In this document: positions 1 to 5,756 of the stretch, in pieces | Numbering within the stretch: the stretch's first letter is position 1 | Layout: every line of letters begins with the position of its first letter | Assembly (NCBI GenBank): GCA_900557255.1 | Contig: USSA01000158.1 | Coordinates: 1-6,764, forward strand | From: an uncultured Prevotella sp. | GTDB lineage: Bacteria > Bacteroidota > Bacteroidia > Bacteroidales > Bacteroidaceae | Length of the DNA stretch: 6,764 nucleotides | Direction of reading: 5' to 3' | Position numbers and translations under genes: made by a program | Notes under the pieces: generated by a model | What the model was told of the DNA's origin: nothing | The model's input: only the letters and a program-made list of their open reading frames with translations | The model's database searches: none

Positions 1-2
1 AT

Positions 3-836
3 AAAATAACTAAATGGTATAAGATTATTTGCAATTCAATGGGCTTTATAGTATTATCAGCTTCTATGGGAATAGTATTAGTGGGACTATGGTTGACTTT
101 TCGAGCCTTTTGTGTTGACTCGTTTATTATTCCCACAGAATCAATGGCCCCCACTCTGGTACCGGGTAATAGAATTTATGTTAATAAACTCTTGATGGGA
201 GCTAGAATTTACCGTGATTTTCATTTCGACAAAAACGGAGTGGAACTAAAGGCATATCGAACCAATGGTTTGAGAGATTTACGCCATAATGACATTGTGG
301 TTTTCAACGTACCTGATGATGGAGAAAGAGTTAAGTTTGTCATCAATTATGTCTATTGCAAACGCTGCATAGGGTTACCTGGAGATTCAGTGAGTATCAT
401 CAATGGTTACTACAGTAATAATAACTACAGGGGTGTACTTGGACACCTTGATAACCAACGTTTGCTGAATCAAACACCAGACTCATCTATTTCGCCAGAA
501 ACATTTCGTACTCTGCCATACGATAAGCATTTGAAGAACTGGACAATCAAGAATTTTGGACCACTCTATATTCCACGCAAAGGAGACAAAATCTCCATTA
601 CTCCTGAAAACGCCGTAATATATCGGAAGATACTGGAATGGGAACAGAAGGGGAATCTTTATATCGATTGGCAACATCGACAAGTATACATCACTCATCG
701 TAAAATACAAAGCTACAGATTCCAAAATAATTATTATTTTATGGCAGGTGATAATGTTCTTGATTCTAAAGACTCTCGTTACTGGGGCTTTGTTCCTGAA
801 ATGTATATTGTAGGGATTGTGGTTGGAAAAAGATAG
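3..836 (+). CDS. lepB: Type I signal peptidase (S26 family), probably 5'-partial
   Basis: This is a membrane-anchored serine protease that removes signal peptides from exported proteins at the outer face of the inner membrane. Counting from the ATG at 39, residues 2-24 form a hydrophobic anchor. The nucleophile Ser35 lies in ESMAPTL, the general-base Lys108 in CKRCIGLPGD, and the conserved C-terminal box in GDN (237-239) and DSR (245-247) followed by YWG. All catalytic boxes are present, so the enzyme looks functional. The spacing between the Lys box and the GDN box is long, as often seen in Bacteroidota members. Start: the frame stays open from the ATG at 39 back to base 3 with no stop, adding a lysine-containing stretch ahead of the anchor. 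That would suit a cytoplasmic flank, so the true start is probably outside the window and the ATG at 39 may be internal. The symbol is by family only; genomes of this group carry several paralogues. The propeller lipoprotein gene follows after about 105 bp. Confidence 0.9.
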   Translation, partial: KITKWYKIICNSMGFIVLSASMGIVLVGLWLTFRAFCVDSFIIPTESMAPTLVPGNRIYVNKLLMGARIYRDFHFDKNGVELKAYRTNGLRDLRHNDIVVFNVPDDGERVKFVINYVYCKRCIGLPGDSVSIINGYYSNNNYRGVLGHLDNQRLLNQTPDSSISPETFRTLPYDKHLKNWTIKNFGPLYIPRKGDKISITPENAVIYRKILEWEQKGNLYIDWQHRQVYITHRKIQSYRFQNNYYFMAGDNVLDSKDSRYWGFVPEMYIVGIVVGKR

Positions 837-858
837 TATCTTTAGCAGAACATTAAAG

Positions 859-891
859 AATTTGGATGCTATCCAAATTTTCTATACTTTT
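859..891 (+). terminator. Hairpin terminator after the signal peptidase gene
   Basis: A perfect 9-bp inverted repeat, AATTTGGAT (859-867) and ATCCAAATT (871-879), has a 3-nt loop and runs into a T-rich tract (878-891, interrupted by CTATAC). It begins 22 bp after the signal peptidase stop. The stem is AT-rich, so termination may be partial. The same dyad overlaps the -33 box of the putative lipoprotein promoter and could alternatively be an operator. Confidence 0.5.
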
Positions 892-892
892 A
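861..892 (+). promoter_or_regulatory. Putative Bacteroides-type promoter for the lipoprotein gene
   Basis: TTTG at 861-864, a 20-bp spacer, then TACTTTTA at 885-892. This matches the Bacteroidales primary-sigma pattern (TTTG, 19-21 bp, TAnnTTTG) except for the last base. Transcription would start near 900, giving a leader of about 40 nt before the ATG at 942. The -33 box lies inside the hairpin at 859-879, so the two functions may interact. Confidence 0.4.
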
Positions 893-941
893 CAGTAAAT
901 TTAAGACTGAATCTTATAAAACATTTAAATTCATTATCTAT

Positions 942-1922
942 ATGAAAAAGTCTATATTTTTATCTCCAGCATCGTGTGCTGTAGCTCTTGCTCTATTTAT
1001 TGGATGCAACGGTAAAAAAGTCTCAAAAAATAATGTGGCGGATTTGACATGCGAATCCTTAACAACTGAGAGAATTGAGCTTGACTCTTTATTAGGAATA
1101 GATGAACTTGTAGGTGTTAAGGATGGGAATCTAATTTGTAAGAGCAGTAATTCCGGTTTCTTTTTTTATGTACTGAATTCTAATAATTATTCTATTAAAG
1201 CAAAGTTTGGAGTAAAAGGCAATGCTGGTAATGAATGGATAGCTCCCCACCTTTTACTTTCTAACGAAAAGAATATCTGTTATGTTTTAGATAATGGAAC
1301 AAGAAATATCTACAAGCTTTACAATTTCCAAATAAAAGAGCATTCTAGGTTTAATATAAATGGAATAGCTAATAACCCAAAAGTATTTGCAAATTACTTT
1401 TGCTTTTCGGACGAACATCCTAACAAAATCGTCTTCCGTTTGAATTCCTTTAAGGATAATATGCCAATAGATTCTGTTGTCATCGAGGATCCGCAAAAAG
1501 AAGGCAAAGCTTTCCTGAACAACTTTGCGTATGATTTAAATAATGACAATGCAGTCTTGGCGTACCAATATAAAGACAAATTTGAGGTTTACAAAATCTT
1601 ATCCAACAACAAGTTAGATTTAATATGCTCAGTTCAAGGAAATGAAGTAGTTAATGAAAATGAAATTATGTATTTTTCAGATGCAACTATTGTCGGAAAT
1701 AGAATATACCTTCTTTCACAACGTCATGTAGACCTAGCTCAAGAGAAAGGATATTCTTCTGTTGAAGTATACGATTTAGCAGGAAAAGCATTGAAAAATT
1801 ACAAGTTAAACTTTATTGCCTCTCAAATGAGGATAGATAAATCTAACGAAACAATATATTTGCTGTCTGCTACAGATGGGATGTTAGAAAAAATTAGGGT
1901 TCCACAATCTGCTTCATTTTAA
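942..1922 (+). CDS. 6-bladed beta-propeller lipoprotein (TolB-like / BF3164-like family)
   Basis: This is a predicted envelope lipoprotein of unknown function. Residues 1-21 form a signal peptide (KK then a hydrophobic core) ending in a lipobox LFIG before the acylated Cys22. The residues after it (NGKK) do not resemble the acidic export signal that sends Bacteroidota lipoproteins to the cell surface, so a periplasm-facing location is my guess. The mature part matches the TolB-like 6-bladed propeller lipoproteins of Bacteroidales: ERIELDSLLGI near residue 43, then the FGVKGNAGNE motif at 89-98 (family pattern FGxKGxGxxE), then repeated beta-strand and aspartate-rich blades to the end. The length of 326 aa is normal for the family, and the C-terminus (KIRVPQ) looks complete although an insertion sequence begins 6 bp after the stop. 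From memory, relatives often sit near small NVEALA-type exported peptides and S26 peptidases, which fits the upstream neighbour. No enzymatic motif is visible. Confidence 0.8.
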   Translation: MKKSIFLSPASCAVALALFIGCNGKKVSKNNVADLTCESLTTERIELDSLLGIDELVGVKDGNLICKSSNSGFFFYVLNSNNYSIKAKFGVKGNAGNEWIAPHLLLSNEKNICYVLDNGTRNIYKLYNFQIKEHSRFNINGIANNPKVFANYFCFSDEHPNKIVFRLNSFKDNMPIDSVVIEDPQKEGKAFLNNFAYDLNNDNAVLAYQYKDKFEVYKILSNNKLDLICSVQGNEVVNENEIMYFSDATIVGNRIYLLSQRHVDLAQEKGYSSVEVYDLAGKALKNYKLNFIASQMRIDKSNETIYLLSATDGMLEKIRVPQSASF

Positions 1923-1928
1923 ATATTT

Positions 1929-1950
1929 GGTTCTTCTCAAATTTTGGTAC
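1929..1950 (+). repeat. Left terminal inverted repeat of the ISL3 element
   Basis: It begins GGTTCTTCTCAAATTTT and ends in GGTAC. It is the reverse complement of 3771-3792 with a single mismatch. The transposase stop codon lies only 2 bp inside it. Confidence 0.92.
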
Positions 1951-1980
1951 ATTTATGTATCTAAGTTTGAGGAGACCTTT
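1929..1980 (+). terminator. Subterminal hairpin at the left end of the IS, terminator-like
   Basis: The left inverted repeat (1929-1944) can pair with AAGTTTGAGGAGACC at 1963-1977. This gives about 15 base pairs with one bulged T and two G-T wobbles, followed by TTTATCT. It would stop transcripts arriving from the lipoprotein gene before they run antisense through the transposase. The right end shows no matching inner arm. The pairing is read directly from the sequence; the role is inferred. Confidence 0.5.
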
Positions 1981-3656
1981 ATCTGTAAAAGAGAAATCGA
2001 TGCTCTTCCACCCATAATTCGCTTTGCGGTCTTTATCTTGTTGACCGAACCTTCAAGGATTCCATTGTTCAATTTGCTAGCAATAGAATTATTGATGGCG
2101 GAATAGTCCTTAATCAGTCCTTTGGCAAACTTTTCCATTTTCTCATTACCACATCCTATGACCATGTTAATCCATTTGTACAAGTTCATTTTGACCTCTC
2201 CGCTCAAAATGCCTTGAAATGTTGTTATATAATAGGCTAAATCGGTAACATGCAAGTCCTGCAGAAACAATCTGACAGTCTCCGTCTTGGTTTTCCAGTT
2301 GAAGTGAACTATTGAATTCCAAAGGTCATACTCTTCGTTCCTGATAGTTACCTTTGCAAGAAATGCCTTGTAGGCATCATCGTATGCCTTCCAGTCTTCC
2401 TTCCATTTTTCTCTCAGTAGAAAAAGAAGTCTTTTCAGTATTTCTTTCTTCTCTGTAGAATGTAACCCCTTGGTAACCACAGAGTAATCCAATGACTTTT
2501 TACAGAGAATCCTGTTTGTAATAGATTCTATGGCTTTGTAAGCCCTTAGTTGCGTTGGGTTGAGCAAGTCCTCATATTTGGTGTTCCTTAGCTTTCCCAT
2601 CTTAAATCCATCAAACCCTGTTTTGTCATGGATTTCCCTCAAAGTCAGTCCTTGCCTTGCATAAAGATCCATGAAAGTGTTCCATTCAGCCATTTTCTTG
2701 ATTCTTCTTGCATCCTTGCACATCGATTCCAAGACAGCATATATGCTGGTATAAAGCCAACCTCTACTTATTTGTGGCTTAATGGGACCAACTAGACCTT
2801 GAGTCAGCAACTCCATTCTCTTATGCAAGAACTCCTGCAGAATCTTTGGAAAGACTGCGCTCGTCAAGTCTTCAATGACATGGAATTTGTCTGTAATAGC
2901 ATGTGCTGATGGGGCTCCTTGCTTGATAGCCTTAATGAAGCATCGTCCCCTATCACGAGTGATAGTATCGACTTTCTTGTATTGTTTCAATACATTTGCC
3001 ACAACCGAAGAATCTCTAGAGTCTATCAGTTCCAAAATCTCGCCTGTGTCATGGTCTACGATAACACTGCCATAGGTATGTCCCTTTCTCTTGGCAAAGT
3101 CATCTATGCCTATATTCCTGGCAGTCCTGTCTGGAAGTCTTTGGACCTTTTTCAAATGATTTATGCAAGTATTTGGACAGCAAGTGATTCCCATCTTTCT
3201 CATGACCTTGGAGGTCGACACAGATGACATATGTATATGAAGCTGGTTCATCAACTCTATGCATCTTACACTGAACCTTGCATATTTGTTTAGCCACTTC
3301 GTCTGTTGCTCTACAAATATATGTTTATCAGACTGGCAGTAAAAACGGCGCATGTAAAGGGTGAGAACAAACCGTTTACACCCTAAAGGACACATCGTGA
3401 CCGTTCTCTTTTGCCAGCCACGGGTATGAGTGGTTTTCTTGCCACAACGGTCGCAGAAGGCATGGGTAGCCGTACTTACGAGAACCATTTTGAGTTCCGT
3501 GGAAGAGAAGTCGCAACTTGTGATAAAAAAGCCATCTATGGCAGGAAAAATGTCCATAAGAAGTTTTTCTCCGGCCATAGAAGCATTTATATCGGATTTT
3601 ATTTGGTTGTTCCTTATCTTTTTTATAATTTTGCATCTGTTAGCGATTGTATCCAT
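1953..3656 (-). CDS. ISL3-family DDE transposase
   Basis: This enzyme cuts and rejoins the ends of its own insertion sequence. The 567-aa protein shows the family's domain order. An N-terminal zinc-binding region has Cys68-x2-Cys71, Cys107 and probably His112 in place of the usual fourth Cys. A helix-turn-helix segment follows at roughly 125-170. The catalytic domain starts at GIDDFAKRKGHTYG, which is diagnostic for ISL3. The likely acidic triad is Asp185 (first D of GIDD), Asp235 (TRDRG) and Glu535 (GILEGSVNKIK, just before KRIMGGRAS). No frameshift or internal stop is seen, so it is probably active. The ATG at 3656 gives a normal length; Met27 is an alternative start. The stop codon lies next to the left inverted repeat. 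A 15-bp inverted repeat surrounds the start codon and a promoter-like sequence lies upstream, suggesting low, read-through-protected expression. Confidence 0.93.
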   Translation of the reverse strand: MDTIANRCKIIKKIRNNQIKSDINASMAGEKLLMDIFPAIDGFFITSCDFSSTELKMVLVSTATHAFCDRCGKKTTHTRGWQKRTVTMCPLGCKRFVLTLYMRRFYCQSDKHIFVEQQTKWLNKYARFSVRCIELMNQLHIHMSSVSTSKVMRKMGITCCPNTCINHLKKVQRLPDRTARNIGIDDFAKRKGHTYGSVIVDHDTGEILELIDSRDSSVVANVLKQYKKVDTITRDRGRCFIKAIKQGAPSAHAITDKFHVIEDLTSAVFPKILQEFLHKRMELLTQGLVGPIKPQISRGWLYTSIYAVLESMCKDARRIKKMAEWNTFMDLYARQGLTLREIHDKTGFDGFKMGKLRNTKYEDLLNPTQLRAYKAIESITNRILCKKSLDYSVVTKGLHSTEKKEILKRLLFLLREKWKEDWKAYDDAYKAFLAKVTIRNEEYDLWNSIVHFNWKTKTETVRLFLQDLHVTDLAYYITTFQGILSGEVKMNLYKWINMVIGCGNEKMEKFAKGLIKDYSAINNSIASKLNNGILEGSVNKIKTAKRIMGGRASISLLQIKVSSNLDT

Positions 3657-3713
3657 TGTAAGTCATATTTTATGATCACTTTAAACTTACATATTTTTGG
3701 AGACAATCGCTAA
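3640..3713 (-). promoter_or_regulatory. Inverted repeat spanning the transposase start (fold-back leader)
   Basis: TTAGCGATTGTATCC (3640-3654) is the reverse complement of 3699-3713 at 14 of 15 positions, with a 44-nt loop. In a - strand transcript entering from outside the element, the upstream arm would pair with the first codons of the transposase, and part of the ATG would be in the stem. A transcript started inside the loop would lack the upstream arm and stay open. This arrangement is known from other insertion sequences such as IS10 and IS50. Its function here is inferred. Confidence 0.55.
3682..3713 (-). promoter_or_regulatory. Putative transposase promoter
   Basis: Read on the - strand: TTAG (3713-3710), a 20-bp spacer, then TAAGTTTA (3689-3682). 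Each box differs by one base from the Bacteroides TTTG/TAnnTTTG pattern. The start site would fall near 3675, inside the loop of the fold-back repeat, with a leader of about 18 nt. It is weaker than the other promoters in the window. Confidence 0.35.
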
Positions 3714-3770
3714 TTTTTTATATTAAACTTTTTCAAAAATATTGCTCCTTCATATAAAAATTGGGGCTTT

Positions 3771-3792
3771 GTACTAAAATTTGAGAAGAACC
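3771..3792 (-). repeat. Right terminal inverted repeat of the ISL3 element
   Basis: It ends in TTTGAGAAGAACC. Its reverse complement begins GGTTCTTCTCAAATTTT, identical to the left end except for one A/G difference near the inner edge. Confidence 0.92.
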
Positions 3793-3811
3793 AAAAGTTT
3801 TTCTTGATTTT

Positions 3812-3916
3812 TATTGCCACATTTGCCACACGCATACTAACTTACTGGTATACAATGGTTTAATGGTGACAATAGACCCTATTTCTATTGTCACCTTATT
3901 GCCACCTATTGCCACA
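3812..3916. repeat. Cluster of ATTGCCAC motifs around a hairpin
   Basis: TTGCCAC occurs at 3814-3820, 3823-3829, 3899-3905 and 3909-3915, as two close pairs. Between the pairs lie the related CTATTGTCACC (3885-3895) and its inverted copy (3865-3875). The two halves (3811-3832 and 3897-3918) form an imperfect direct repeat starting TTATTGCCAC. Paired, oriented short motifs next to a tyrosine recombinase gene resemble recombinase or regulator binding sites. No open reading frame worth calling exists between 3793 and 4282. Confidence 0.55.
3865..3895. other. Perfect 12-bp inverted repeat (hairpin or dyad)
   Basis: GGTGACAATAGA (3865-3876) and TCTATTGTCACC (3884-3895) pair perfectly across a 7-nt spacer. 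No T-tract follows directly, which argues against a simple terminator. Its arms are variants of the surrounding TTGCCAC motifs, so it fits better as a protein-binding dyad, for example a recombination core or an operator. Confidence 0.6.
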
Positions 3917-4077
3917 CCCTAGGTATGGCAAAATCGGTATAACCAGCTGATATTCAGGTGTTTCTTGTTTGCTTTTTGTTTTTTCTATTCATTGGGCGCT
4001 TGGTGCATCGACTGAACAAAACAAGGTTTTTTGCGTTCGATAAAGCCCTTTTTTCGTCTTTTTATCACCAAAAATGG

Positions 4078-4136
4078 AAGTGAGGCTTATTTTTGATTCA
4101 AAAAAAGCTATTTCGAACTTCAAAAGAGCCTTACTT
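4078..4136. repeat. Imperfect inverted repeat before the left repeat array
   Basis: AAGTGAGGCT (4078-4087) is the reverse complement of AGCCTTACTT (4127-4136) at 9 of 10 positions. The pairing resumes inward with TTTTGA and TCAAAA after a short asymmetric bulge. The loop is about 20 nt. Function unknown; it could be a terminator for leftward transcription from the recombinase or a remnant of an element end. Confidence 0.4.
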
Positions 4137-4155
4137 GATAATGGGCAGGATGCTC

Positions 4156-4243
4156 CTGAAACTGCGTTACGACGTAGCTGTCACTGCGTCGGGACGTAGT
4201 TGTTGTTACGTCGTGACGTAGCTACTGCTACGTCGTGACGTAA
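4156..4243. repeat. Left tandem array: four 22-bp repeats
   Basis: Four consecutive units of exactly 22 bp (4156-4177, 4178-4199, 4200-4221, 4222-4243) align without gaps. The most conserved part is GACGTAG at each unit's end (GACGTAA in the last). Units 1 and 2 share ACTGCGT. Units 3 and 4 share the perfect dyad TACGTCGTGACGTA. Because 22 is not a multiple of three, this is not a protein repeat. The array ends 39 bp downstream of the recombinase stop codon. It resembles iterons or a minisatellite; the role is unknown. Confidence 0.85.
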
Positions 4244-4282
4244 TTTCTCCAGCATCGTTGGCGGAAAAACTCTACCTCCCTC

Positions 4283-5329
4283 TCATATACTGATAGCTTC
4301 GATAAGCATATCGTTGTATCTGTCTATCACATCGTCATTGATACTTTTCAGATAGATGCGCGTGATTTTCTCTGAGTTGTGCCCCATGCTGTCACTTATC
4401 ACGCTGATGGGGATGTTCTTCTCCTTGGCGATGGTAGCCCAGGAGTGACGGGCGCAATACATCGTTACTTTCATCGGCATGCCGATGCGCCGGGCGAACT
4501 TCTGCAATGCCTTGTTCACCCTACATTGGCGGTAGTGATACTGTTTCCTGACATCGGTGACTATATTCTGGTTAACAATGCCCAGCAGATGCTTGCCGTC
4601 GAGGGAAGGGTAGCGGTCTGCAATCTCTTGCATGCAGGGGCGCCATGCCACCCTCAGTTCTTTACCCGTTTTCTTTCTCTTGTATATAAGTTGCCCGTCC
4701 TTGATACTTCCCTTTTCAAGAAAGGCGATATCTACGAACGACATGCCTCGGGTATAGAAACTGAAGAGGAAGAGATCTCTCGCCAGTGCTTCCTCCTCGG
4801 TGACGGTTGTTGCAGCTACTATCTGATGGATGTTTTCCGCTGTAAGTGCTCTTTTGGCAGTAGGGGTGTTCTTGGTGAAAGAGTGGACGAAGGGTTTGCG
4901 GTCTTCTAATCCATATTGCTCCAGAGCTTTGTTGTAGATGGCTCGGAGTCGCTTCATGTAAAAAGAGATGGTGTTCAGCGTGAGACCGTTCTTTCTCAGA
5001 TAACTCTCGTAATCTTCCATGATGAGGCTGTCGAGTTGGCTAATCAGCAGGTCTTTCTCTTTTCTGAATCTCATGAAGCTGCTCAAGGTGCACATATATA
5101 TATCGGCAGACCGGTATTTGCCATTCTTGTAGAGTCGCTGGGTGAGTTCCCTGACATATTCGCCCAGCGTCGGACAGGCATTCATGTCTTCTTTGGCTAT
5201 TTGCTGCGCATCATGTTCGCTACCTTTCTCTATGACATATCCCAGTGCATTGTTTCTGTTGCTTACTTTGATGACGATTTCTGCATCTTGCCGAATAAGT
5301 TCCTGTGGAATTTCTATTCTTAGTATCAT
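4283..5329 (-). CDS. Tyrosine recombinase / integrase (Bacteroidota type)
   Basis: This is a site-specific recombinase that cuts and joins DNA through a covalent phosphotyrosine. From the ATG at 5329 it has 348 aa: a short N-terminal arm (1-50), a SAM-like core-binding domain (about 53-140) and a catalytic domain (about 160-345). Visible active-site residues are Arg194 (FYTRG), probable Lys220 (RKKTG), Arg294 (YCARHSWAT), His317 (GH) and the nucleophile Tyr326 (RIYL). The first position of the usual HxxR box is Tyr291, a change I recall as common in this group. The frame is open back to 5422, but that start would lie upstream of the -7 box of a perfect promoter (5392-5423), so 5329 is chosen. 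The gene looks richer in G+C than its neighbours and is bracketed by 22-bp-period tandem arrays, suggesting transfer as a unit. Whether it integrates an element or inverts DNA cannot be told. Confidence 0.93.
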   Translation of the reverse strand: MILRIEIPQELIRQDAEIVIKVSNRNNALGYVIEKGSEHDAQQIAKEDMNACPTLGEYVRELTQRLYKNGKYRSADIYMCTLSSFMRFRKEKDLLISQLDSLIMEDYESYLRKNGLTLNTISFYMKRLRAIYNKALEQYGLEDRKPFVHSFTKNTPTAKRALTAENIHQIVAATTVTEEEALARDLFLFSFYTRGMSFVDIAFLEKGSIKDGQLIYKRKKTGKELRVAWRPCMQEIADRYPSLDGKHLLGIVNQNIVTDVRKQYHYRQCRVNKALQKFARRIGMPMKVTMYCARHSWATIAKEKNIPISVISDSMGHNSEKITRIYLKSINDDVIDRYNDMLIEAISI

Positions 5330-5359
5330 TTTTATGTGAATATTATGTTGAATGAAGTG

Positions 5360-5396
5360 CTTTGTTGTATAACAATTTAGTAAACAGCCAACAAAG
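5360..5396 (-). promoter_or_regulatory. Possible operator dyad over the recombinase promoter
   Basis: CTTTGTTG (5360-5367) and CAACAAAG (5389-5396) form a perfect 8-bp inverted repeat with a 21-bp spacer. The right half covers part of the -7 box and the left half lies in the leader. This position would suit autoregulation by the recombinase or another DNA-binding protein, but an 8-bp match could also be chance. Confidence 0.3.
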
Positions 5397-5423
5397 TTAC
5401 GATTAATCTTTGGATTACCCAAA
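5392..5423 (-). promoter_or_regulatory. Recombinase promoter, perfect Bacteroides consensus
   Basis: Read on the - strand: TTTG (5423-5420), a 20-bp spacer, then TAACTTTG (5399-5392), a perfect match to TTTG-N20-TAnnTTTG. Transcription would begin near 5385 and leave a leader of about 55 nt before the ATG at 5329. A 6-bp dyad, CTTTGG/CCAAAG (5408-5413/5419-5424), covers the -33 box. The stretch 5424-5550 upstream shows no gene or clear signal. Confidence 0.75.
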
Positions 5424-5550
5424 GCTTTTTCTGATATTCACATCTCAATGTCAGTATATATGATAAGGTGTAGGGACTCCAGCCAGTTTAAGTAATTAGA
5501 TGAAATCATGTACGTCATTTAACAAGTTTATACGCTTCATTGAGTCGATA

Positions 5551-5748
5551 GATATGACTGCGTTGGGTTAAAGATACGACTGCGCTGGGCGGAAGATTCG
5601 ATTTAGTTGGGTTATAGATTCGACTTCATTGGGTGGAAGAGTCAATTGCGTTGGTTGAATAATATGGCTGCGTTGGCTGAACGAAGTAGCTCTGTTAGCT
5701 GAATGAAGCACTTGAGTTATCAGAATGATGCGGCTTGGTATAATACGA
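5551..5748. repeat. Right tandem array: about nine degenerate 22-bp repeats
   Basis: Units start at 5551, 5573, 5595, 5617, 5639, 5661, 5683 and 5705, each exactly 22 bp with no indels, plus a decayed ninth at 5727. A further decayed unit may lie before 5551 (5529-5550). The best-kept core is GACTGCGTTGGG (unit 1). It drifts to GACTGCGCTGGG, GATTTAGTTGGG and GACTTCATTGGG in units 2-4, then weakens in units 5-9. Spacing has been held while sequence drifted, which suggests selection on periodicity (two helical turns) or an old expansion. The core resembles ACTGCGTCGGG of the left array. It is not coding, since 22 is not a multiple of three. Confidence 0.85.
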
Positions 5749-5756
5749 TTCGCTAG

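Larger units (their letters stand above)
1929..3792 (-). mobile_element. Complete ISL3-family insertion sequence
   Basis: This 1864-bp element is bounded by 22-bp terminal inverted repeats (1929-1950 and 3771-3792) that match at 21 of 22 positions. The termini begin GGTTCTTC, close to the GGCTCTTC-type ends known for ISL3 elements. One transposase gene fills the interior on the - strand. ISL3 elements usually make 8-bp target duplications. The two flanking octamers here (AAATATTT and AAAAGTTT) agree at only 5 of 8 positions, so no clean duplication remains. The element sits 6 bp after the lipoprotein stop codon and converges with that gene. Confidence 0.92.

Noticed and set aside
2875..3713. 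Open frames on both strands within the transposase region
   Set aside because: They overlap the intact ISL3 transposase in other frames and have no family signature.
4088..4095. TATTTTTG as a + strand promoter -7 box
   Set aside because: No TTTG lies 19-21 bp upstream and no gene follows on that strand.
4379..5323. Long + strand open frames opposite the recombinase
   Set aside because: They are shadows of a gene with a full catalytic set on the other strand and show no recognisable protein features.
5330..5422. N-terminal extension of the recombinase to an ATG at 5422
   Set aside because: This region holds the consensus promoter and leader, and the translated extension resembles no recombinase N-terminus.
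5500..5571. Short + strand open frame of 23 codons running into the right array
   Set aside because: It has no promoter or ribosome-binding signal, and its end is made of non-coding 22-bp repeat sequence.
4156..5748. CRISPR arrays
   Set aside because: The units are contiguous 22-bp repeats with no spacers between them, and no cas genes are present.
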